Shown: positions 14,342 to 19,392 of the stretch, piece by piece | Position numbering within the stretch: position 1 is the stretch's first letter | How the letters are laid out: each line of letters opens with the position of its first letter | The notes under the pieces: model-generated | The model's database searches: none | Told to the model about the DNA's origin: nothing | What the model saw: the letters and a program-made list of their open reading frames with translations, nothing else | Assembly (NCBI GenBank): GCA_018302915.1 | Contig: JAGVZB010000026.1 | Coordinates: 1 to 19,392 of the forward strand | Length of the DNA: 19,392 bases | DNA from: Candidatus Woesearchaeota archaeon | GTDB lineage: Archaea > Nanobdellota > Nanobdellia > SCGC-AAA011-G17 > GW2011-AR20 | Reading direction: 5' to 3' | Translations under genes and position numbers: made by a program

Positions 14342-15331
14342 ATGGGACAAAAATTAAGACAAGAATTAAGACTAGAGTCAAAAAGTCTACAATTAATAAT
14401 TAGTCAATCTCAGCTCTTGACTATTCCTGATGAAGTTTTAAATTTTATAGCTGGGGCAATATCTTACAATCCTAATAATGTAGAAGCAATTCTAAAAGAT
14501 AAGAAATCAAATCCATCAGATAATTATTCAGGTTCATTTGATGCACCCGAACATAAAGTTAGAATGTTATATTCATCTTTAACTACTCCATCTAAAGGAG
14601 AAGATCCAAAACGTAAAAAGAAAGGTGGTCTGATATTATCTCCAGATATTAGAAGTCTTGAAGGTTCATTTGAAAATTATTTTAACAATCGTGAGTTTGA
14701 TGTTACTCCTGATGTAACCTATATAGGTAGGAGGGGGGATAAGCCAGAAATAGTTTATTCTGATCACATCAGGTCTGGATTGATGACTTTAGGATTACTC
14801 CTGTTGGATCCCTCAATCTATCCTGAAACATCAAGATTAATAAAGCAATTAACTCGTTTCGATGAATGGAAAAAAAGAGTTTTAAGGGATGTTTATATCT
14901 TGCTTGGAGGATATCAAAGAGAATTTTTTGAGGATTTTGACAAGACAAAATTGAATTTAATAAATCAAATGGATTTAGCTAACAGGATAAATGCCGATTA
15001 TTCTTCAATATCAAGGATGATTTGCAATCGTTGGGTTGAAGCTAGAAATGTTTCTGGCAAGCAGGATATATTTTATACTAAAGATTTACTTGCTACTTCT
15101 TATGATTTAATGAAATATTCTGCTTTACCTTTGTTAAATAAAATTTTAGAAGAGGAATTTAAAAATAAGATAGCTTATTCTGATTATAAAATTAGAGAAA
15201 AAATTCCTAATCCTAATCTTGCAAGGAGGACTGTTGCTAAATATAGAGGTATTTCAGGAATTCCTTGTAAACGAGAAAGAAAAAGAAATTATGAAAGTGA
15301 GTTAATTACAAAACCTTATAGATTTGTATAA
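14342..15331 (+). CDS. Compact sigma-54 (RpoN)-like protein
   Basis: A 329-residue protein whose motif order matches bacterial sigma-54. Residues 4-50 (LRQELRLESKSLQLIISQSQ, LLTIPDEVLNFIAGAI, then NP) resemble region I, the part contacted by AAA+ activators. FDVTPDVTYIGRRG (119-132) matches the 'PDv.V' strand of the core-binding domain. SRLIKQL then GGYQREFFEDF (164-170 and 189-199) matches 'LI+si..R' and 'v..Q+.FF'. KLNLINQMDLANRINADYSS then ISRMICNRWVEAR (203-235) is the HTH region. AYSDYKIREKI followed by ARRTVAKYR (278-302) is the RpoN box, nearly identical to the bacterial signature, then GIP and a basic tail. Typical RpoN is 400-500 residues; the acidic region II and linkers are shortened. 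It sits second in a three-gene operon. Function as a true RNA polymerase factor is untested. Confidence 0.87.
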   Translation: MGQKLRQELRLESKSLQLIISQSQLLTIPDEVLNFIAGAISYNPNNVEAILKDKKSNPSDNYSGSFDAPEHKVRMLYSSLTTPSKGEDPKRKKKGGLILSPDIRSLEGSFENYFNNREFDVTPDVTYIGRRGDKPEIVYSDHIRSGLMTLGLLLLDPSIYPETSRLIKQLTRFDEWKKRVLRDVYILLGGYQREFFEDFDKTKLNLINQMDLANRINADYSSISRMICNRWVEARNVSGKQDIFYTKDLLATSYDLMKYSALPLLNKILEEEFKNKIAYSDYKIREKIPNPNLARRTVAKYRGISGIPCKRERKRNYESELITKPYRFV

Positions 15332-15360
15332 ATAAATTAATAAAAGGAAAAAAATAAAGA

Positions 15361-15756
15361 ATGAAACAAAGCCTAACTAAAAGAATCTTGGAAGAATTCG
15401 GTGAAAGAAAGCATAAAGGAAGATTAAGTGTAATAACTAACTTAAATGAAGGTGGAATAATATCCCCCGTTCCTCATGATCAAGAGCACATTGAATTCTG
15501 CACAAATTTAGTTGGTGATGTCAGAAAACTTGCAAAAGTTATTCCTACACATATAGGATATAAAATAATTAATAATGATTATTATGAGATAAATTCAGTT
15601 ATAACTGGTGAAAGCGGTATGGAGCAAGGATATGGGATTAGGCATTCTTTAGATGATATAATAATGGCTCATAATAAAGTTCTTATGTACATTTATAATG
15701 GAGAAATTCCTAGAAAAATTTCTAAAATACAAATCATAGAAAAATATTCATCCTAA
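15361..15756 (+). CDS. Unknown protein, paralogue of the convergent 137-residue protein
   Basis: A 131-residue alpha/beta protein of unknown function that ends the plus arm, 29 bases after the sigma-54-like gene. It is clearly related to the protein of the convergent gene that meets it tail to tail with a four-base overlap. Shared positions include RKHKGRLS near 17-23, PHDQEHIEF (Glu42-His43) and the block GMEQGYGIRHSLDDIIMAHN (86-105). That block gives the common pattern E-x-G-x-G-x-x-H-x-x-D-D-x-x-x-A-x-N. Conserved Glu, His and paired Asp could form a metal or catalytic site, but I know no family with this pattern. AAAAGG about 12 bases before the ATG is a weak ribosome-binding site. There is no separate TATA box. 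Confidence 0.82.
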   Translation: MKQSLTKRILEEFGERKHKGRLSVITNLNEGGIISPVPHDQEHIEFCTNLVGDVRKLAKVIPTHIGYKIINNDYYEINSVITGESGMEQGYGIRHSLDDIIMAHNKVLMYIYNGEIPRKISKIQIIEKYSS

Positions 15757-16166
15757 TAAGCATATTTCATAACAACAAGTTCCTTGAAATTATTTTTTAT
15801 TTTTAAAGGACTTCTTTCTAATAAAATCAAAGTTGCATTCTTTGCATTTATCAAATCATCCTTTTTATGCATTACTCCTAAGCCCATTTCAAGGCTTGAA
15901 GAGCCTACTATCATGCTTTGATATTCATTATTTGTTATGATTAAAGTAACAGGAATAAAGTAAGATGCATCCACAATCCTATTTTTAATATCACCCATGC
16001 TCACATTTAAAAGTCCTGCTACTAAAGCTGCATGCTCAATATTTTTAGGTACTGCAATAAAACTTTTTATTTTAACATTGTAAAACAATGAAAGCATTCC
16101 GTTTTGTTTTCTATCTAAATACTTGTTAATTATAGAATAATTAAGTCTCGTAAAGTACTTTGTCAT
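15753..16166 (-). CDS. Unknown protein, paralogue of the convergent 131-residue protein
   Basis: A 137-residue alpha/beta protein, last gene of the minus arm. It aligns end to end with the 131-residue protein of the opposite arm: RKQNGMLSL (19-27), PKNIEHAAL (Glu44-His45) and SLEMGLGVMHKKDDLINAKN (91-110). The latter keeps the E-x-G-x-G-x-x-H-x-x-D-D-x-x-x-A-x-N pattern. The two differ at most other positions, so the duplication is old or the two have separated roles. The stop codons overlap (15753-15756). A TATA-like GTTTTAATTATAT (about 16180-16192 on the minus strand) may give it its own promoter. No signal peptide; function unknown. Confidence 0.82.
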   Translation of the reverse strand: MTKYFTRLNYSIINKYLDRKQNGMLSLFYNVKIKSFIAVPKNIEHAALVAGLLNVSMGDIKNRIVDASYFIPVTLIITNNEYQSMIVGSSSLEMGLGVMHKKDDLINAKNATLILLERSPLKIKNNFKELVVMKYAY

Positions 16167-16220
16167 ATAAATAGCATATAATTAAAACTTAAAAATGTTG
16201 CTAATCATTTTTTAAATTCA

Positions 16221-16616
16221 TTAATAACGTCTTGAAGAAGAAGCAATTCCTAATTTATGTCTTGCCAAAGCAACATCATCTCTAATTATTTTATAACCCA
16301 AACCTTTTAAATGATTACAAATCTGACTATCTGTATAAGGGGTTGTATGGTTCTCATCTCTAATAAAATATATTATTTCACTGAGTACATTATCACTTAA
16401 CTCTCTGCTTTTTCTTTTAAGATCTATAGATACAACAGCTTCAGATGTATTAGCTATTGGTGGCGAAACTAATAATTGCAAATCAGTTATATCTCTTTGA
16501 TAATGCTTTAATTGTAAAGATAAAGTTGGTTTTCCTACTTGTTGAGGTGATGAAGGATAGGGTTTTGGATAATTTGGCGAAAAAAATCTCCTTTTTTTAA
16601 TTTTTTTTGTTGTCAT
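16221..16616 (-). CDS. Mini sigma-54-like protein: region-I-like segment plus RpoN box
   Basis: A 131-residue protein with a basic N-terminus. Residues 31-52 (TLSLQLKHYQRDITDLQLLV, then SP) align without gaps to region I of the 329-residue sigma-54-like protein, about nine identities in 21. Residues 77-131 align with the sigma-54 C-terminal domain: PYTDSQICNHLKGLGYKI for the 'PLSD..I...L...G' helix, then IRDDVALARHKLGIASSSRR at the position of 'ARRTVAKYRE.LGIP.S..R'. The core-binding domain and main HTH are absent. Such a protein could bind a -24-type element or an activator without recruiting RNA polymerase, that is act as a competitor or antagonist; this is inference. It lies six bases after the 385-residue gene, in one operon. 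Three of the four Arg of the RpoN-box core are changed. Confidence 0.72.
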   Translation of the reverse strand: MTTKKIKKRRFFSPNYPKPYPSSPQQVGKPTLSLQLKHYQRDITDLQLLVSPPIANTSEAVVSIDLKRKSRELSDNVLSEIIYFIRDENHTTPYTDSQICNHLKGLGYKIIRDDVALARHKLGIASSSRRY

Positions 16617-16622
16617 TTTCTC

Positions 16623-17780
16623 TTATTTTATTTTATTTATTTTTAAATATTCCTCAAATAAATCTTGATCATAAGGAGTTTCTATTGCCTCTTCTGCTTC
16701 TCCAAATTGATTTAAATCCCCTGTTAATTTATATAAGGTTAAATGATAATTAAAATCTCCAACTTTTTCATCATAAAAACTTCTTAAAACACTAACTATC
16801 CTTTCCTTTCCAAAAAGTTGTGCCAACCTTTCAGCATACATTGTATAAAAATTCCCCAAATCCAATATTGCTGAATTTGCATAACACTGAGAAGCTAAAG
16901 CAAATCCAAATCTTGCTTCATTAGAATCTTGACTTAGATTAGCATCTGCTGCTATTGCTTGGGCATGTGAAGGATATCTTCTTAATGTCTCTTCCAAAAA
17001 TCTTTTATCTCCTGTAAAACAAAATAAATCAAAACTATGAAGTGAATCATTTCTTCTTGTTCTATCATAATCTCTTAAAGCTTCTTCATAAATTTTATCA
17101 TCAAGAGTTAATAACTCATTTCTTATTAATAGAGAATAGAGTTGACTATTATTCTTCCACAATTCTAATCCTTTTTGAATAAGACTTCTTCTTTCTTGAT
17201 TATCTTTTGAATTCACCGCTCTATCTTTGTAAATACAACTTAATGCTTCCTCAAATGATAATTGTTCAGATGACTCCTTCCCAATTGTAGGTTCATGCTC
17301 CTCAGTAGTTGTTTCTAATAAAAGTCCTCCATCTACATCTAATACTAAATGTTCTAGGGGTGCAAAAAAGTAATAAGGATATTTATATTCAGTTGCTAAT
17401 TCTGGAGTATGATATGGTATTTCTTCATTAAATGAATTGAATAATATACATTCACCTTTGTACCTCTCATCAGCAGGATTTACAACAATTCTATATTTAG
17501 GATTAAAACCTAATTCTCCCATAATTGTCCCTATAAAAACAGGAAGACCTAAACAATTTCCGCCTTGTTTACTTAAAACATCCTGTATATTAAAAGTTGA
17601 GAGTTGATATGAAAATCCATTTCTGAATAAAAATTTTTTAATTTGTATAGTTGCTTCTAGAGGATCTATTGAAATATTAGGCATTTTTCTTATGATATCT
17701 TCAAAAGAACTCCTTATCTGACTAACTTGATCTTGCCTAACTCCTGAAGCTTCTATATACTGATTTAAGTGGCTTTTCAT
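16623..17780 (-). CDS. Transglutaminase-like protein with helical-repeat C-terminus
   Basis: A 385-residue protein, first gene of the minus arm. The N-terminal 155 residues look like a transglutaminase-like/SirB1-type cysteine-protease fold: VLSKQGGNCLGLPVFIGTIM (68-87) carries the candidate nucleophile Cys76, followed by EHLVLDVDGG (143-152) with His144 and Asp148 or Asp150. From about 165 to 380 it is predicted all-helical, with spacing like TPR or SEL1 repeats (for example about 195-220, 240-275, 285-320) but no clean consensus. There is no signal peptide. It could be a peptidase or a catalytically dead scaffold acting on its operon partner, the mini sigma-54-like protein. A TATA box (GTTTATAAAT, 17801-17810 on the minus strand) lies 25 bases before the ATG. 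Confidence 0.75.
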   Translation of the reverse strand: MKSHLNQYIEASGVRQDQVSQIRSSFEDIIRKMPNISIDPLEATIQIKKFLFRNGFSYQLSTFNIQDVLSKQGGNCLGLPVFIGTIMGELGFNPKYRIVVNPADERYKGECILFNSFNEEIPYHTPELATEYKYPYYFFAPLEHLVLDVDGGLLLETTTEEHEPTIGKESSEQLSFEEALSCIYKDRAVNSKDNQERRSLIQKGLELWKNNSQLYSLLIRNELLTLDDKIYEEALRDYDRTRRNDSLHSFDLFCFTGDKRFLEETLRRYPSHAQAIAADANLSQDSNEARFGFALASQCYANSAILDLGNFYTMYAERLAQLFGKERIVSVLRSFYDEKVGDFNYHLTLYKLTGDLNQFGEAEEAIETPYDQDLFEEYLKINKIK

Positions 17781-17800
17781 AAAAAAAAGAATGGGTTTTC

Positions 17801-17810
17801 ATTTATAAAC
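17801..17810 (-). promoter_or_regulatory. TATA box of the minus arm of the sigma-54-like locus
   Basis: On the minus strand GTTTATAAAT, preceded by the BRE-like TAGAAAC, is centred about 25 bases before the ATG of the transglutaminase-like gene. The short leader ends in an oligo-T tract directly before the ATG. The rest of the 99-base gap up to the next gene (17781-17879) is A+T-rich and holds no further feature that I can see. Confidence 0.55.
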
Positions 17811-17879
17811 GTTTCTATTATTAATTTCCTTATAGTAGTTACAAAATTTAATTATTATCTCCTATAAATAACTAAAATA

Positions 17880-18125
17880 TCACTTTTGCACACTAGACTT
17901 ATAATTTATTAATTGATGCCAATTATCAAAATGCCTGCTTTCCTCAGAATTTGTTACGGATAAACCAACAATATTGCGAAGTCTTTTTCCTCCCTTTGAT
18001 TCACGGTTAACTTTTGAAATTATTTTTTCTATTGCCTGATCCATATTTTCTGCATAAATCCTAAATGGAAACGGGCCAGAAACTATTCCTCCATTGATGT
18101 AATACTTAAAATCATAAACAGTCAT
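17880..18125 (-). CDS. Small unknown protein, first copy of a tandem pair
   Basis: An 81-residue protein of unknown function. It resembles the 92-residue protein encoded just upstream on the same strand: both begin MT followed by a (Y/F)KYY motif, share a central helix that starts after a 'F-x-[IV]-x-x-x-N' segment, and carry [IV]-[TE]-x-TNSE near residues 56-62 followed by a W and LI. The pair also share the promoter element, so the gene and its control region were duplicated together. Predicted alpha/beta, basic, soluble. Supported as a gene by the duplication and by a TATA box about 26 bases before the ATG. Confidence 0.66.
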   Translation of the reverse strand: MTVYDFKYYINGGIVSGPFPFRIYAENMDQAIEKIISKVNRESKGGKRLRNIVGLSVTNSEESRHFDNWHQLINYKSSVQK

Positions 18126-18145
18126 AAAAAAAGAAAAAACATGTT

Positions 18146-18164
18146 TATTTTTAAAGATTTATCT
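18146..18164 (-). promoter_or_regulatory. Duplicated 19-base promoter element (copy 1)
   Basis: TATTTTTAAAGATTTATCT on the plus strand (minus strand AGATAAATCTTTAAAAATA) is identical to 18477-18495. The CTTTAAAAATA part is a TATA box about 26 bases before the ATG at 18125. The conserved AGATAAAT just upstream of it lies where a BRE or activator site would be. Confidence 0.6.
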
Positions 18165-18176
18165 GTTAAAAAACAA

Positions 18177-18455
18177 TCATGCTCTTTGTTCCAATGGCAA
18201 TGGCTTTCCTGTTTCTTTATCAATCAGCCATTTTCCATCATCATAGATTACACAATTTCTTTCAGAATTTGTTATTTCCACTTTATAAACTTCATAGCAA
18301 TCTATATTTACCCTAATGAATATCTCTTCAAGTTTTCCAGCTGCCAATCTTGATGCCTTATGAATATTTTTTGTACCAACATTAAAACTTCCAACCCTAG
18401 ATTTTCTTCCATTTCCTATAGATGATTTTGAATAGTATTTAACAGTATATGTCAT
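18177..18455 (-). CDS. Small unknown protein, second copy of a tandem pair
   Basis: A 92-residue protein, unknown, related to the 81-residue protein downstream. It has the MT-x-x-x-KYY start, a basic loop (about 10-22), a helix with KASRLAAGKLEEIF (33-46) and the VEITNSERN segment (60-68) followed by DDGKWLIDKETGKPLP. The ending resembles a small beta-hairpin 'GKWLIDKETG' motif. Predicted alpha/beta, soluble, with no signal peptide. It has its own TATA box, identical to that of its sister, and a leader ending in an oligo-T run before the ATG. Confidence 0.72.
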   Translation of the reverse strand: MTYTVKYYSKSSIGNGRKSRVGSFNVGTKNIHKASRLAAGKLEEIFIRVNIDCYEVYKVEITNSERNCVIYDDGKWLIDKETGKPLPLEQRA

Positions 18456-18476
18456 AAAAAAACAAAAGTTAATATC

Positions 18477-18495
18477 TATTTTTAAAGATTTATCT
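18477..18495 (-). promoter_or_regulatory. Duplicated 19-base promoter element (copy 2)
   Basis: Identical to 18146-18164 over 19 bases, with the TATA part about 26 bases before the ATG at 18455. It lies just after the stop of the 72-residue gene on the same strand. Confidence 0.6.
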
Positions 18496-18507
18496 ATTGG
18501 AGAATAA

Positions 18508-18726
18508 TCATCTGATTTTGTCTTTTATTTTCTTGACTTCATCCTCAACCTTCTTGACATCCTCATCCTTCATGTACAAAGAAACAGGCTTGATCCCGGG
18601 ATCTTTCTTGACATCTTTTGTCATCAATGTCTGTGGCTTGGCAACACTGTCTGTGCCCTGGGCCTTTTTTAGCATGTCACTCACGAAAGCAGAATAAGGT
18701 CCTTCCTCTTTCTTGTTTTTTCCCAT
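18508..18726 (-). CDS. Small charged protein of unknown function
   Basis: A 72-residue hydrophilic protein, rich in Lys, Asp and Glu, with no cysteine or hydrophobic core. The middle looks disordered and the C-terminal 20 residues form a charged helix. Codon use (AAG, CTG/TTG-type) is like the housekeeping genes rather than the A+T-rich block, so it may be the right-hand border of that block. A TATA box (CTTTATAAATTT on the minus strand, 18744-18755) lies about 24 bases before the ATG. It is supported mainly by promoter position and sequence character. Confidence 0.58.
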   Translation of the reverse strand: MGKNKKEEGPYSAFVSDMLKKAQGTDSVAKPQTLMTKDVKKDPGIKPVSLYMKDEDVKKVEDEVKKIKDKIR

Positions 18727-18743
18727 GAAATTTTAATCATTTT

Positions 18744-18782
18744 TAAATTTATAAAGATATTGTTAGTAAAGTTTATATATTA
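18744..18782. promoter_or_regulatory. Divergent promoters for the 72-residue gene and the PAC2 gene
   Basis: On the minus strand CTTTATAAATTT (18744-18755) serves the 72-residue gene. On the plus strand AGTTTATATATT (18770-18781) is centred about 27 bases before the PAC2 ATG at 18803. Both are standard archaeal spacings for leaderless mRNAs. Confidence 0.58.
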
Positions 18783-18802
18783 TTAAATAAGTTTATTATT
18801 CA

Positions 18803-19392
18803 ATGGTTGAGATAAAACTAGACAAAAAGCCAAAAAATCCCACCATCATAGAGGGATTTCCGGGAATTGGATTCATTGCTTCTATAACAACAGAATTTCT
18901 TATAGAGCACTTAAAGGCTGAAAAAATAGGAAAAATAGAATTTAATGAACAGACTCCTGTGGTTGCCATTCATAATTCAAAGGTAGTTGAACCCTTTGGG
19001 ATATTTTATTCAAAAAAATACAACTTAATAATTCTTCATGCAATAAACCCTGTAAATAACATAGAGTGGAAAATAACAGATGCAATAGAGCAATTGGTTA
19101 AAACTCTCGGGGCAAAAGAGATAATAAGCATTGAAGGTGTGGCAAGTATCAACAAGGATGTCAATACTTACTATTTCAGCAAGAAATTCAGCAAGAAATT
19201 CAATAAGATAAACATCCAGCCATTGAAGGAGGGGATTGTAATGGGAGTTACTGCATCAATAATATTGAGGGATACTCTCCCAAGCTCATGCATATTCATT
19301 GAAACGCATTCTCAACTGCCTGATTCAAGGGCAGCTGCAAAGGTTATAGAGACTCTCGACAAATACTTGGGGCTGGAAATTGATTTTAAGCC
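18803..19392 (+). CDS. PAC2-family protein (proteasome-assembly-chaperone-like), 3' end cut off
   Basis: An open frame from ATG 18803 to the window end (196 codons, no stop). The product begins MVEIKLDKKPKNPTIIEGF, then PGIG, the hallmark of the PAC2 family (archaeal COG2047/PbaB-type, related to eukaryotic proteasome assembly chaperones and thought to help or bind the 20S proteasome). Further family marks are the IISIEGVAS segment (about 112-120), VMGVTASIIL (about 148-157) and the LPDSRAAAKVIETL helix (about 172-185). Family members are about 240 residues, so about 45 are missing. A 12-base tandem repeat within it encodes FSKK twice. This conserved gene marks the right edge of the accessory block. 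Confidence 0.94.
   Translation, partial: MVEIKLDKKPKNPTIIEGFPGIGFIASITTEFLIEHLKAEKIGKIEFNEQTPVVAIHNSKVVEPFGIFYSKKYNLIILHAINPVNNIEWKITDAIEQLVKTLGAKEIISIEGVASINKDVNTYYFSKKFSKKFNKINIQPLKEGIVMGVTASIILRDTLPSSCIFIETHSQLPDSRAAAKVIETLDKYLGLEIDFK
19175..19198 (+). repeat. 12-base tandem repeat inside the PAC2 gene
   Basis: TTCAGCAAGAAA occurs twice in a row (19175-19186, 19187-19198), followed by a third imperfect copy (TTCAATAAGATA). It encodes Phe-Ser-Lys-Lys twice, then Phe-Asn-Lys-Ile. It keeps the frame and lies between two predicted strands, a likely loop, so it looks like a recent replication-slippage expansion. Confidence 0.7.

Noticed and set aside
1..19392. CRISPR arrays, tRNA or rRNA genes, insertion sequences
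   Set aside because: I saw no regularly spaced direct repeats, tRNA-like cloverleaf sequence in the short intergenic gaps, rRNA-like stretches, transposase or terminal inverted repeats. Coding density leaves no gap above 300 bases.

Overview
The window looks like a stretch of chromosome from a small-genome archaeon, most likely a DPANN lineage of the Woesearchaeota/Pacearchaeota type. The evidence is archaeal-type ribosomal proteins eL33 (L35Ae) and uL16 (L10e form), an archaeal OBG/YchF-family GTPase, a PAC2-family protein, A+T-rich DNA, very tight gene packing, and TATA boxes centred about 24-27 bases before start codons (largely leaderless transcription). The lineage is an inference; no rRNA or tRNA is present to confirm it.

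Layout. Bases 1-50 hold the start of an unidentified minus-strand gene. 123-900 is an overlapping eL33-uL16 pair. 925-2154 (minus) is a half-size MFS-like membrane protein followed by protein-L-isoaspartate methyltransferase. 2238-4547 is phosphoenolpyruvate synthase. 4671-5378 is a helical protein of unknown function with a strong BRE/TATA promoter and a Shine-Dalgarno site. 5393-6154 (minus) is a fused nucleotidyltransferase-HEPN protein with a TTG start. 6221-10675 (minus) holds a small unknown gene and a compact operon of three genes: a 518-residue unknown, a charged 196-residue unknown, and an AP-endonuclease-2/xylose-isomerase-like TIM barrel interrupted by a long coiled coil. 10713-11063 is a very short lipoprotein signal peptidase. 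11117-12231 (minus) is an HTH-nucleotidyltransferase/HEPN pair resembling a toxin-antitoxin operon. 12375-13559 is the OBG GTPase, and 18803 to the end is a PAC2 protein that runs off the window.

Between these last two conserved genes lies an A+T-richer accessory block (about 13560-18726), which is the most interesting part. It has two convergent three-gene arms. The plus arm encodes a 236-residue protein with kinase-like motifs, a 329-residue protein that reads as a compact sigma-54 (RpoN) with region I, core-binding region, HTH and RpoN box, and a 131-residue unknown. The minus arm encodes a 385-residue protein with a transglutaminase-like Cys-His-Asp core, a 131-residue protein with region-I-like and RpoN-box-like segments but no core-binding domain, and a 137-residue paralogue of the other arm's terminal protein. 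Sigma-54 is regarded as a bacterial factor and archaea use TBP/TFB, so a sigma-54-like pair in this context is unexpected. No AAA+ activator (bacterial enhancer-binding protein) is in the window. Next to this block are two tandemly duplicated small genes that share an identical 19-base promoter element, and a small charged protein.
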